From: an uncultured Spirochaetales bacterium
GTDB lineage: Bacteria; Spirochaetota; Spirochaetia; Sphaerochaetales; Sphaerochaetaceae
Length of the DNA stretch: 64,000 nt
Assembly: GCA_949293595.1 (NCBI GenBank)
Contig: CASFDW010000003.1
Location: forward strand, 72,685-136,684
Direction: 5' to 3'
Positions within the stretch are counted from its first letter, which is position 1. Each line of letters begins with the position of its first letter. This document shows, one piece after another, positions 25,827 to 33,964 of the stretch. Position numbers and translations under genes: made by a program. Under the pieces are notes generated by a model. That model had not been told where the DNA came from, did not search any database, and saw only the letters and a list, made by a program, of their open reading frames with translations.

Positions 25827-26396
25827 ATGGAAAACAACGAGAAAAACAATGATGTCGGACTGAACGACAAGCTTTTGAAGACAAGGAGCATCTTGATTTC
25901 GGGAGAGATCGACAAGGATCAGGCGGATCAGTTCACAAGGAACATACTGGTGTTGGACAGCCAGTCCAACGATCCCATATACGTGTATATAAACAGTCCC
26001 GGAGGAGATGTTTATTCCGGCTTTGCAATCCACGACATGATCCGGTTTGTCGATTCACCTGTTTATGTGATAGGACAAGGGCTGGTGGCCTCCGCCGCCG
26101 CGCTCATCTTCCTTGCCGCAGACAAGGAGAGGCGTGTCGGACTCCCGAATTCCACATATCTCATCCATCAGCCGCTCTCGCAGATGAAGGGTGTTGCATC
26201 GGACATGCAGATCCAGGCCGAAAAGATGGACGAGCTCAGGAAAAAGCTCGACAAGCTCATCGCCGATGCGACCGGAATGGATGTCGGAAAGGTTTCCAGG
26301 GACACCGAGCGCGATTGCTGGCTTACGGCCGAGGAGGCACTTTCCTACAACATCCTTTCCAGAATTGTTTCATCAAAAAAGGATATCGTCCGCTGA
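25827..26396 (+). CDS. ClpP-family serine protease (variant)
   Basis: 189 residues with the ClpP fold and triad: Ser89 in GQGLVASAAAL, His114 in YLIHQPLSQ, and the Asp in SRDTERDCWLTAEEAL. YINSPGGDVYSGFAI is the oxyanion/substrate loop. The Ser block is unusual: canonical ClpP reads AASMG, here ASAAA, which suggests a second-type ClpP paralogue with altered partners or specificity. No clpX or tig is adjacent, so this is probably not the main housekeeping clpP locus. The ATG at 25827 is favoured over an in-frame TTG at 25821. A lipoprotein gene follows with its own Shine-Dalgarno. Confidence 0.88.
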   Translation: MENNEKNNDVGLNDKLLKTRSILISGEIDKDQADQFTRNILVLDSQSNDPIYVYINSPGGDVYSGFAIHDMIRFVDSPVYVIGQGLVASAAALIFLAADKERRVGLPNSTYLIHQPLSQMKGVASDMQIQAEKMDELRKKLDKLIADATGMDVGKVSRDTERDCWLTAEEALSYNILSRIVSSKKDIVR

Positions 26397-26433
26397 AACT
26401 GGACACATGGTTTCTTTCTTGCATTAAAGGGAT

Positions 26434-27375
26434 ATGAGATTGATTCTTGTCATCCCTTTTATTTTTCTGCTCTCATCCTGCTCCATGGAGCATGGTGGGA
26501 AAGGATTCTCCATTCTGACGTACAACCTGTATCTCATGTTCGACGATGTGGATGACGGGGATGAGTACCATCCGTTCACGTCATCCAACGGATATGGGCC
26601 GGAAGCCTATAAAAAGAGGATCGGCGGATATGCCTCGCTGCTAGTCTCGGACGGGTACCTGTCTGATGTTTTTGTCTTTCAGGAAGTGGAGTCCGAGAAA
26701 GTCCTGGAGGACCTGATCAAAGCAGGATTGGCGAAGTATGGCTTTAAATACTATGGTATTATTAATAATGATAATCCGATATCGGTAGGATTTATTAGTA
26801 GAATAATGCCAAACAGGATATTTCTGCACGAGAGCGACGGACCCCGGCCGATTCTTGAGCTGGAGTTCATTATCTCCGGTGAAATGGTATCTGTGTTCGT
26901 GCTCCATGCGAAGAGCAGGCTGGACGACGGGGCAGGGCAGAGGCGGAGCCAGTTCGAGCACCTTGATTTCCTTCTCCGGAGTTCCTCTCCGTCGCTTTCG
27001 CTTGCCTGCGGCGATTTCAACGAGGATCCTCGGTACGGCTTTGCGATGGCGGATCCCGCATACGTGCCGGACCCGGCCCTCTGCGTGACAGGCGATCCGG
27101 AGCTTGCGTCGTCGTTTGTGTATTATTCGGCCGCATTGGATCCCGACATGCCTGCCATGGACACATACCATTTCGAGGGGAGATGGTATTCGTACGACCA
27201 CGTGCTGGTCAACGGGGCGGCGTTCGACGGCTCGGGGCTGGAGCTGCTCGATGTCCGTGTCCTTTGTCCGGGCGTGGTTGTGGATCCATCCGGCATTCCC
27301 CTGAGATACGAGCCCGGCAGCAACCATGGGTTTTCGGACCATCTGGCAGTCCGGGCCGTCTTCGGCTATCATTGA
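26434..27375 (+). CDS. Endonuclease/exonuclease/phosphatase (EEP) family lipoprotein
   Basis: 313 residues. A short lipoprotein signal with lipobox LSSC (Cys16) is followed by the EEP (DNase I-like) motifs in order: TYNLYLM, FQEVES (metal Glu), HAKSR, GDFNED and FSDHLAV (catalytic His). It should be an exported, membrane-anchored phosphoesterase acting on nucleic acids, phosphoinositides or sphingolipids; the family does not tell which. AAAGGGA precedes the ATG. About 80 nt in the middle (26745-26825) are much richer in A+T than the rest of the gene and encode YYGIINNDNPISVGFISRI. Confidence 0.85.
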   Translation: MRLILVIPFIFLLSSCSMEHGGKGFSILTYNLYLMFDDVDDGDEYHPFTSSNGYGPEAYKKRIGGYASLLVSDGYLSDVFVFQEVESEKVLEDLIKAGLAKYGFKYYGIINNDNPISVGFISRIMPNRIFLHESDGPRPILELEFIISGEMVSVFVLHAKSRLDDGAGQRRSQFEHLDFLLRSSSPSLSLACGDFNEDPRYGFAMADPAYVPDPALCVTGDPELASSFVYYSAALDPDMPAMDTYHFEGRWYSYDHVLVNGAAFDGSGLELLDVRVLCPGVVVDPSGIPLRYEPGSNHGFSDHLAVRAVFGYH

Positions 27376-27378
27376 GGT

Positions 27379-28119
27379 ATGGAAGAGAATTTGAGGGAGA
27401 CCCTTTTGGGCGGTCAGTGTTTTTCTTGGACGGAGGAGGAGCCGGGACTGTTTTCCGCGGTCCTCAATGGAAAGGTATACAGGATCAGGAGCCTGGAGGA
27501 TGCACGGGGCGACGGGTATCTCCGTTCGTACTTCGATCTGGACTACGATTACGAAAAGGCCATGAGGGAGATCGCGTCAAAGGATGGGATACTCGGACAG
27601 GCTGTGGAGAGGGTCGGAATGCTCAGGATATTGAAACAGGATCATTTCATAGCCACAATCTCGTTCATTCTTAGTCAGAACAATAACATAAAAAGGATAA
27701 AGGGACTTTATGACCGACTATCGAGAACATATGGTCATGAAGTGGAGCCGGGGTATTTTTCATTTCCCACGCGGGAGGATCTCCTGCATGTCGGACCTGA
27801 CGATTACCGTGCCCTCGGCTGCGGCTTCAGGGCTCCGTTCCTTGTCGATGCGGTCGAGAAGGCTGGGATGCTGGATTCCGTGGAGAAGATGGATTTCGAC
27901 TCCGCCATGGAGGCCCTGCAGACCATCAAGGGGGTAGGTCCGAAAGTTGCTTCGTGCATCCTCATCTTCTCATATCAGAAAAGGGAGGGATTCCCGATGG
28001 ACGTATGGATGAAGAAGGTGATGGCAGAATACTATCCCGGCAAGGACAGCTCGTATTTCGCGCCTTATCAGGCGTTGAGCCAGCAGTATCTTTTCTCCTG
28101 GATCAGGGGTATGGACTAA
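27379..28119 (+). CDS. ogg: 8-oxoguanine DNA glycosylase (OGG1-like HhH-GPD)
   Basis: 246 residues. The N-terminal GGQCFSW block and ILSQNNNIKRI are OGG1-type substrate motifs, and the helix-hairpin-helix reads IKGVGPKVASCILIF with the catalytic Lys, followed by the conserved Asp in FPMDVWMKKV. It removes 8-oxoguanine from DNA and nicks the strand. The gene starts 3 nt after the EEP gene's stop codon with GAGG as ribosome site, so the two are co-transcribed. OGG1-like enzymes occur in a scattered set of anaerobic bacteria in place of MutM. Confidence 0.92.
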   Translation: MEENLRETLLGGQCFSWTEEEPGLFSAVLNGKVYRIRSLEDARGDGYLRSYFDLDYDYEKAMREIASKDGILGQAVERVGMLRILKQDHFIATISFILSQNNNIKRIKGLYDRLSRTYGHEVEPGYFSFPTREDLLHVGPDDYRALGCGFRAPFLVDAVEKAGMLDSVEKMDFDSAMEALQTIKGVGPKVASCILIFSYQKREGFPMDVWMKKVMAEYYPGKDSSYFAPYQALSQQYLFSWIRGMD

Positions 28120-28147
28120 AAAAAACGTCCGGCGCTTTGTCGGACGT
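28118..28147 (-). terminator. Rho-independent terminator of tRNA-Ala
   Basis: On the minus strand a 7-bp perfect stem ACGTCCG / CGGACGT with a 9-nt loop is followed by seven Ts, which overlap the ogg stop codon on the other strand. Confidence 0.88.
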
Positions 28148-28150
28148 GCA

Positions 28151-28223
28151 TGGAGAAGAAGGGACTCGAACCCTCTACCTACAGATTGCGAACCTGTCGC
28201 TCTACCAGGTGAGCTACTTCCCC
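28151..28223 (-). tRNA. tRNA-Ala (CGC anticodon)
   Basis: 73 nt. Acceptor stem GGGGAAG pairs with CTTCTCC and contains the G3-U70 wobble that identifies tRNA-Ala. The anticodon loop TTCGCAA gives CGC, reading GCG. The D, anticodon and T stems all pair. The 3' end is ...CTCCA followed by TGC, so CCA is not encoded and must be added afterwards. Confidence 0.93.
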
Positions 28224-28235
28224 GTATCAACAAGT

Positions 28236-28264
28236 AAAATACATGTTAGGTGCGGACTTGTCAA
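28236..28264 (-). promoter_or_regulatory. Promoter of tRNA-Ala
   Basis: On the minus strand a perfect TTGACA and TATTTT with a 17-nt spacer, ending about 12 nt before the tRNA. Confidence 0.75.
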
Positions 28265-28277
28265 GCGTTGTCCGCAC

Positions 28278-28916
28278 TCATTGGGCTTCCTTTGGATATT
28301 GTATCTCGTAGAATATCTGCTCCAGCTCAAGCGCGATGTTTATGTTATGGACTATCGGTTTCAGCTTTCCCTCGACGATCTGCGGCTTCAGTGTGACAGG
28401 GGAGAAGTTCAGTACTCCCTGGATGTTCGCCTCGACGAGCCTCTGGTAGCAGTCGGCGGCCGATGATTCCGGCACGGTTATTATTGCGACGTTCACGCCC
28501 ATCGCCTCCACGACCTCCTCCAGTCTTGAGAGCGGGTATACGGGTATCGGATGGGATGCGTCGGAGTAGACAAGCGGATCCGAGTCGAAGCCTGCGACAA
28601 TCCTGATGCCGTCCGGTTCGAATCCGGAATAGTGCATGAGTGCCTTTCCTATCCTTCCGCAGCCTATCACGATGACGTTCTGGGGGTCGCCCTTGCCCAG
28701 GATCGAGCCGAGTCTTGCAATCAGCTCGACGATTTCATAACCGCCTCTTTTCTGCCCGTGGATCTCGAGTATTGAAAAATCTTTTCTTACTATTGCCGCG
28801 CTGACACCGGCCGCATCTGCCAGGTTATGTGCGAACACTTTTTCCAATCCGATGGACCTCAGACGATTAAGTGCCCTGTAGTAGCGTGTAATTCTGACAA
28901 GCATGTCGCTATTCAT
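28278..28916 (-). CDS. rex: Redox-sensing transcriptional repressor Rex
   Basis: 212 residues. An N-terminal winged helix (LADAAGVSAAIVRKDFSILEI then KRGGYEI, the Rex DNA-reading helix) precedes a Rossmann domain with VIGCGRIGKALMHY for NAD(H). The C-terminal helix IALELEQIFYEI is the domain-swapped dimer arm. Rex leaves DNA when NADH/NAD+ is high and so links redox state to fermentation genes. It is divergent from the hydrogenase operon, its most likely target along with itself. AGGAG precedes the ATG, so unlike several neighbours it has a normal leader. Confidence 0.94.
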   Translation of the reverse strand: MNSDMLVRITRYYRALNRLRSIGLEKVFAHNLADAAGVSAAIVRKDFSILEIHGQKRGGYEIVELIARLGSILGKGDPQNVIVIGCGRIGKALMHYSGFEPDGIRIVAGFDSDPLVYSDASHPIPVYPLSRLEEVVEAMGVNVAIITVPESSAADCYQRLVEANIQGVLNFSPVTLKPQIVEGKLKPIVHNINIALELEQIFYEIQYPKEAQ

Positions 28917-28944
28917 GATCGGATCTCCTGTTTATGTGAATAAA

Positions 28945-28971
28945 AGTATATTATATTGGATTTGATGTCAA
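28945..28971 (-). promoter_or_regulatory. Probable promoter of rex
   Basis: On the minus strand TTGACA is followed by TATACT at 15 nt or TACTTT at 17 nt. Predicted start lies about 20-25 nt before the rex ribosome site. Confidence 0.5.
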
Positions 28972-29027
28972 TTATTTATTTTTACTTCAATTATATGTAC
29001 TGAAAATAAAAAAATTGTGACATTGAA

Positions 29028-29056
29028 TTGCTATCCGATACTTTTTTAGCTATTAT
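29028..29056 (+). promoter_or_regulatory. Promoter of the hydrogenase operon, with a possible Rex half-site
   Basis: TTGCTA and TATTAT with a 17-nt spacer; predicted start near 29063. Just upstream, TTGTGA (29015-29020) matches one half of a Rex operator, but the second half (TCACAA) is absent, so Rex binding here is only suggested by position. Confidence 0.55.
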
Positions 29057-29081
29057 GAATTTGGAATTAAGGAGAAGATGT

Positions 29082-29546
29082 ATGTCTCAGAATATTTTTT
29101 CTGCAGAATTGAATCAATTTATTGATGAATGGAAGGATAAACCGGGAAATCTCATCATGGTCCTGCACAAGGTCCAGGAGGAGTTCGGGTATATTTCCAG
29201 GGAAGCTGCGGACGAGGTCTCCAAGAAGCTCGGGGTTCCTTTGGCCACCATATGGGGTGTCGTCACATTCTATCACTTTTTCAAACTCAATAAGCCTGGA
29301 AAATATAATATACAGGTTTGTCTTGGGACGGCTTGTTATCTCAAGGGTGGTGATATCATAATCGACGAGCTCGGCAAACAGCTTGGTCTCACCGTCGGAG
29401 GGTTGACGGAGGACGGAAAGTTCTCCCTTGAGGCCGTACGCTGCGTCGGATGCTGCGGACTGGCTCCGGTGATGACGATTGCCGGCGAGGTTTTCGGCAA
29501 GATCACCAAGAACCAGATTGCAGGGGTGCTGGACAAGTTCGCCTGA
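29082..29546 (+). CDS. hydC: Hydrogenase subunit HydC (NuoE/24-kDa [2Fe-2S] family)
   Basis: 154 residues, thioredoxin-like [2Fe-2S] subunit. The four cluster cysteines are visible in VCLGTACYLKGG and RCVGCCGLAP. The N-terminal half (VLHKVQEEFGYIS then LGVPLATIWGVVTFYHFF) is the standard NuoE helical part. It forms the electron-transfer core with HydB and HydA of the electron-bifurcating-type hydrogenase. AGGAGA lies upstream of the ATG; in-frame codons back to 29028 lack family similarity. First gene of a five-gene operon. Confidence 0.94.
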   Translation: MSQNIFSAELNQFIDEWKDKPGNLIMVLHKVQEEFGYISREAADEVSKKLGVPLATIWGVVTFYHFFKLNKPGKYNIQVCLGTACYLKGGDIIIDELGKQLGLTVGGLTEDGKFSLEAVRCVGCCGLAPVMTIAGEVFGKITKNQIAGVLDKFA

Positions 29547-30070
29547 TGGAGAACGCCGACTTGCTGGTGGAGGCCGTGAGGAACAGTCTGGAGGCCGGGG
29601 CAGGTGATATCCTCCTCAGGATCGACAGGTGTTGCGGCATGGCCGATGTCGTTGTTTCCGATGACTCACCTGCGGACATCGTCGACGATGCCTTTTCTCC
29701 CGGGGTCTCATCAAAAGGTCCGGGACGCGGCAGGGGGCTCTTCCTGGTGCGTGAGGCATCGGAAGGCAGATGTGGTCTGGAAAAAAAAGACGGGAGGAGC
29801 GTCCTGCATTTTTCAGTTGTGCTGGACGGATCACTGAAAAACCTGTCTTCTACGGTTCCGGTCCTGTTCAATGCCTTCCCTCATCTGGTCGTGGAGGTAT
29901 TGGAGGATGGCATCCCGCTCTATTCGTTGGACGGAAGGTCCTTGGAGGAAGACGGGATTTCAGCGGAAACGGCAATCGGCATGAACAGGCTCGAAGGCTT
30001 GACGGAAGAAAAGGAAAAGAGGAGCAGACAATATGGCAAAGCTGACTTTAGAAGCGCTTCATCAGATTAG
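29546..30070 (+). CDS. HATPase-fold ATP-binding protein of the hydrogenase operon
   Basis: 174 residues. A GHKL-type ATP-binding fold: N-box LVEAVRNSLEAGA, G1-like VVVSDDSPAD and G2-like GPGRGRGLFLVREAS. There is no histidine-kinase dimerisation helix or sensor domain. A kinase-like gene in this exact place (between hydC and hydD) is known from clostridial HydABCD operons, where its function is unsettled. It starts inside the hydC stop codon (TGATG) and its last 38 nt overlap the next gene. It may act in assembly or regulation of the complex. Confidence 0.8.
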   Translation: MENADLLVEAVRNSLEAGAGDILLRIDRCCGMADVVVSDDSPADIVDDAFSPGVSSKGPGRGRGLFLVREASEGRCGLEKKDGRSVLHFSVVLDGSLKNLSSTVPVLFNAFPHLVVEVLEDGIPLYSLDGRSLEEDGISAETAIGMNRLEGLTEEKEKRSRQYGKADFRSASSD

Positions 30071-30407
30071 GGAAAGAGAAGCGGAAAACATGAAAAAGCG
30101 TGACATCCACAACAGAAGGAAGCACGTTATTGTTGCAATGGGTACCGCGGGCCTGGAAAAAGGCGCCAAGGTTGTTTTGAATGAATTTGCGGATCTTTGT
30201 GAAAAGAAGGGGCTGGACGACGTGATCATAACCCAGACCGGTGCCATCGGTGCAGGCCATGAGCCGGTTGTCCAGATCCATACTCCGGAACTCGGTCTTG
30301 TAAGCTATGGAAATATCGGCAAGGGCGATGTTGCGGAGATTGTCGAAAAGACACTTATGGCCGGCACGGTCATCAAGAACAAGGTCATAGAGATCAAGGA
30401 AGAGTAG
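30033..30407 (+). CDS. HydD/HndB-like thioredoxin-fold protein lacking cluster cysteines
   Basis: 124 residues. The chain follows the thioredoxin-like [2Fe-2S] ferredoxin of HndB/HydD: HVIVAMGTAGLEKGAK, TQTGAIGAGHEPVVQI and LVSYGNIGKGDVAEIV. In HndB-type relatives with clusters these blocks read GTCG and TGC.G.C; here each Cys is Ala or Gly. Only one Cys (DLCEKKG) remains, so the protein cannot hold the usual [2Fe-2S] cluster and is probably structural or an assembly factor. It overlaps the HATPase gene by 38 nt and precedes hydB by 9 nt. Confidence 0.8.
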   Translation: MAKLTLEALHQIREREAENMKKRDIHNRRKHVIVAMGTAGLEKGAKVVLNEFADLCEKKGLDDVIITQTGAIGAGHEPVVQIHTPELGLVSYGNIGKGDVAEIVEKTLMAGTVIKNKVIEIKEE

Positions 30408-30416
30408 GAGGGAGTC

Positions 30417-32204
30417 ATGGCATTTAAGAACTATATCCTGGTCTGCGGAGGAACCGGTTGTGAATCTTCCCGCTCCGACCTGATTTACAGGAACCTGATC
30501 GAGGAAGCCCGCAATCAGGGTGTCGCCGACCAGGTCCAGGTCATCAAGACCGGATGTTTCGGTTTCTGCGAGCAGGGACCCATCGTCAAGGTCCTTCCCG
30601 AGGACAGCTTTTACGTCCAGGTCAAACCTGAGGATGCGAAGGAGATCATCAGCGAGCATGTCGTGAAGGGAAGGGAGGTCACAAGACTCCAGTACGGCCA
30701 TACCGTGCGGAAGGCCTATGAGGAGGTTCAGGACATCCAGTTCTATAACAAGCAGATGAGGATCGTCCTGCGCAACTGTGGATCGATCGACCCGGAGAAC
30801 ATCGACGAATATATCGCACGCGATGGTTATAAGGCTCTTGAGAAGGTCCTGTTCGAGATGACACCGGACGACATCATAGAGGAACTCAAGGTCGCCGGGC
30901 TCCGCGGAAGGGGCGGTGCCGGATTCCCCACTTGGATGAAGTGGAATTTCACCAAACAGGCCGAAGGTGATGTGAAGTATGTGGTATGCAATGCCGACGA
31001 GGGGGATCCGGGGGCATACATGGACAGGTCCACCCTGGAGGGCGATCCGCATTCCGTCCTCGAGGCGATGACGATCTGTGGAAAGTGCATCGGCGCCCAT
31101 CAGGGCTACATCTATATCAGGGCCGAGTATCCTCTGGCTATCCACCGTCTTGAAGTGGCGATGAAGCAGGCAAGGGAATACGGCCTTCTTGGAAAGGATA
31201 TCCTCGGCAGCGGTTTCGACTACGACATCGAGATCAGGCTTGGTGCCGGTGCCTTCGTCTGCGGCGAGGAGACGGCATTGCTGCAGTCGATCGAGGGACA
31301 CAGGGGCATGCCTCAACCCAGACCGCCATTCCCAGCGAACAAGGGTCTCTGGGGCAAGCCGACCGTGATCAACAATGTCGAGACTTGGGCGAACATACCG
31401 GTCATCATCACCAAGGGTGGTGAATGGTTCAGCAGCATCGGTACTGCGGACAGCCATGGAACAAAGGTTTTCGCACTCACGGGAAAGATCTGCAACTCAG
31501 GTCTTGTCGAGGTTCCTATGGGAACCACGCTCAGGGAGATCGTTTTCGATATCGGTGGAGGCATCAACCACGGTAAGAAGTTCAAGGCCGTCCAGACAGG
31601 AGGTCCTTCCGGTGGTGTCATAACCGAGGCCAACCTCGATACACCGATCGATTTCGGTGGCTTGATGAAGATTGGTTCGATGATGGGTTCTGGTGGTATG
31701 ATCGTCATGGACGAGGATGACTGCATCGTCGATGTCGCGAAATTCTACCTGAATTTCACGGTCGATGAATCTTGTGGGAAATGTGCTCCCTGCAGGATCG
31801 GTGGAAAAACGCTCTGCAACCTTCTTGAGAAGATCACCGAAGGCAAGGCCAGCGATGCCGATGTCGCCCAGATGCGCCAGATCGCGCTTGCCATGCAGAA
31901 GGGAAGTCTTTGTGCCCTTGGCCAGACGGCTCCCAACCCTGTTCTTTCGACGCTCAGGTATTTCCCTGAGGAGTATGAGGCGCACATCCATGACAAGAAG
32001 TGTCCTTCCGGGAAGTGTAAGAAGCTTATAACTTACTCAATCGATCCTTCGAAATGCATAGGATGCACGGCATGTGCCAGAAAGTGCCCTGTCGGTGCGA
32101 TATCGGGAGCGCTCAAACAGGCTCATTCGATCAACACCCAGGTCTGTATCAAGTGCGGCGTCTGCAAGGACACATGTAAGTTCTCTGCGATCAGCGTACG
32201 TTAA
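30417..32204 (+). CDS. hydB: Bifurcating-type [FeFe] hydrogenase, NADH-binding subunit HydB (NuoF-like)
   Basis: 595 residues in the standard HydB order. Residues ~1-90: thioredoxin-like [2Fe-2S] domain (CGGTGCESS, TGCFGFCEQG). Then the NuoF core with the NAD/FMN loops GLRGRGGAGFPTWMKW and CNADEGDPGAYMDR, and the SLBB part. Next comes the iron-sulfur motif ESCGKCAPCRIGG. Finally two C-terminal [4Fe-4S] ferredoxin clusters (CIGCTACARKCP, CIKCGVCKDTC). It carries FMN and exchanges electrons between NAD(H), ferredoxin and the HydA subunit. GGAGGG precedes the ATG; hydA follows after 14 nt. Confidence 0.96.
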   Translation: MAFKNYILVCGGTGCESSRSDLIYRNLIEEARNQGVADQVQVIKTGCFGFCEQGPIVKVLPEDSFYVQVKPEDAKEIISEHVVKGREVTRLQYGHTVRKAYEEVQDIQFYNKQMRIVLRNCGSIDPENIDEYIARDGYKALEKVLFEMTPDDIIEELKVAGLRGRGGAGFPTWMKWNFTKQAEGDVKYVVCNADEGDPGAYMDRSTLEGDPHSVLEAMTICGKCIGAHQGYIYIRAEYPLAIHRLEVAMKQAREYGLLGKDILGSGFDYDIEIRLGAGAFVCGEETALLQSIEGHRGMPQPRPPFPANKGLWGKPTVINNVETWANIPVIITKGGEWFSSIGTADSHGTKVFALTGKICNSGLVEVPMGTTLREIVFDIGGGINHGKKFKAVQTGGPSGGVITEANLDTPIDFGGLMKIGSMMGSGGMIVMDEDDCIVDVAKFYLNFTVDESCGKCAPCRIGGKTLCNLLEKITEGKASDADVAQMRQIALAMQKGSLCALGQTAPNPVLSTLRYFPEEYEAHIHDKKCPSGKCKKLITYSIDPSKCIGCTACARKCPVGAISGALKQAHSINTQVCIKCGVCKDTCKFSAISVR

Positions 32205-32218
32205 TTAGGAGGAGAGAG

Positions 32219-33958
32219 ATGATGATTCATTTGACCATAAACGGTATTCCAGTCGAGGTTGAGGCAGGTACGAGCGTACTTGAAGCGGCGCGCAAGGCCG
32301 GAATCAGGATTCCGACCCTCTGCTATCATCCGGATCTCAAGCCGTTCGGTTCCTGCGGACTCTGTATCTGCAAGCAGGAAGGGTCGGCTAAGATATTGAG
32401 GGCCTGTGCCACCCCTTGTGCCGAAGGGATGAAGATCATAACACATGATGATGAGCTTTACGAGGTCAGGAAGACGATCATCGAATTGACGATGAGCACG
32501 CATCCGACATCATGTCTCACCTGTGTGAGGAACAACAAGTGCGAGCTTCAGAAGCTTGCAATCGAGTACGGTATCCGCGAGCAGCCGTTCCAGCCGAGGC
32601 TTGCCGAGCGGAAGATGGATACTTCCACCGGCATCATAGTCCTCGATCCGTACAAGTGCATCAAGTGCGGCCGCTGTGTGCAGGTATGCCAGCAGCTGCA
32701 GGGTGTATATGCCCTTGAGTTCATAGGAAGAGGAGACAGGACGACGATGAGTCCTGCGGCAAGTCTTCCGCTGAACGAGAGTCCCTGCATCAAGTGCGGA
32801 CAGTGCATCACCCATTGCCCCGTCGGTGCGATTTACGAGCAGGATGATGTTTCATTAATGATGAAGGCCATCCATGATCCCGAGAAGGTCGTCGCCGTAC
32901 AGATCGCTCCTGCCGTCAGGGTTGCGATAGGCGAGGAGTTCGGTCTTGAACCGGGCGAGGTTTCCACAGGAAAGCTTTATACGGCCCTCAGAAGGCTTGG
33001 CGTCGATTATGTGTTCGATACCAATTTCGGTGCCGATCTCACCATCATGGAGGAGGGCAGCGAACTTGTCGACAGGATCAGGAACAACGGAGTCCTTCCG
33101 CAGTTCACATCATGCTGCCCCGGTTGGATTAACTACATCGAGGAGTATTATCCCGACCTGCTCGACAATCTCTCAAGTGCGAAGAGCCCGATGATGATGC
33201 AGGGGGCCATCACCAAGACGTACTGGGCCGGGAAGATGGGTATTGATCCTGAAAAGGTCTATTCCGTCGCGATCATGCCCTGTACGGCAAAGAAGGACGA
33301 GATCAGGCGCCCGATGTCCGTTTCCACCGGACGTGATGTCGATGTTGTGCTCACGACCAGGGAACTCGGAAGGATCATAAGCCAGTATGGAATCGATTTC
33401 AGGAACCTGGAGGAGACCGAGGTTGATTCACCGATCGGCGAGTATACAGGAGCTGCAACCATTTTCGGTGTCACCGGAGGTGTTATGGAGGCTGCCGTAA
33501 GGACCGCATACAAGCTTGTGACAGGAAAAGAGCTTGACAATGTCAATGTCGATTCCGTCAGGGGGCTTGAAAATGTCAAGAAGGGTACTGTTGATTTTGC
33601 CGGAACCCCTGTGCGTGTCGCGGTCGTCCACGGAATGGCCAACGCCAAGGAGATCCTTGACGAGGTCAGGGCCGCAAAGCAGAAGGGCTTGCGTGCTCCA
33701 TACGAATTCATCGAGGTCATGGCCTGCCGTGGAGGATGCATAGCCGGAGGAGGCCAGCCCATCGGTACCGATGACGACGTCAGGAAGAAGAGGACGGGAG
33801 GCCTTTACAGCGACGACGAGAAATGCACGTTGCGCCGCTCTCATGAAAACCCGTCCATCATAAAACTGTATGAGGGATATCTGGAGAAACCGCTCAGCCA
33901 TAAGGCCCATGAGCTGCTTCACACAAGTTATTCCCAGAAGCCTGTTTACAAGGCTTGA
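32219..33958 (+). CDS. hydA: Bifurcating-type [FeFe] hydrogenase catalytic subunit HydA
   Basis: 579 residues. N-terminal plant-type [2Fe-2S] domain (CGLCICKQEG region), a His-Cys3 [4Fe-4S] segment (HPTSCLTCVRNNKCEL), and two [4Fe-4S] clusters (CIKCGRCVQVCQ, CIKCGQCITHCP). The H-cluster domain has L1 TSCCPGW (~298), L2 IMPCTAKKDE (~350) and L3 EVMACRGGCIAGGGQP (~500). All H-cluster cysteines are present, so it should reversibly reduce protons to H2. With HydB and HydC it makes the confurcating/bifurcating complex that couples NADH and reduced ferredoxin to H2. AGGAGG lies 7 nt before the first ATG. HydEFG maturases are not in this window. Confidence 0.97.
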   Translation: MMIHLTINGIPVEVEAGTSVLEAARKAGIRIPTLCYHPDLKPFGSCGLCICKQEGSAKILRACATPCAEGMKIITHDDELYEVRKTIIELTMSTHPTSCLTCVRNNKCELQKLAIEYGIREQPFQPRLAERKMDTSTGIIVLDPYKCIKCGRCVQVCQQLQGVYALEFIGRGDRTTMSPAASLPLNESPCIKCGQCITHCPVGAIYEQDDVSLMMKAIHDPEKVVAVQIAPAVRVAIGEEFGLEPGEVSTGKLYTALRRLGVDYVFDTNFGADLTIMEEGSELVDRIRNNGVLPQFTSCCPGWINYIEEYYPDLLDNLSSAKSPMMMQGAITKTYWAGKMGIDPEKVYSVAIMPCTAKKDEIRRPMSVSTGRDVDVVLTTRELGRIISQYGIDFRNLEETEVDSPIGEYTGAATIFGVTGGVMEAAVRTAYKLVTGKELDNVNVDSVRGLENVKKGTVDFAGTPVRVAVVHGMANAKEILDEVRAAKQKGLRAPYEFIEVMACRGGCIAGGGQPIGTDDDVRKKRTGGLYSDDEKCTLRRSHENPSIIKLYEGYLEKPLSHKAHELLHTSYSQKPVYKA

Positions 33959-33964
33959 CTGACC

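Noticed and set aside
29015-29031. Complete Rex operator in the rex-hydC intergenic region
   Set aside because: Only the half-site TTGTGA is present; the second half does not match TCACAA, so I do not list an operator.
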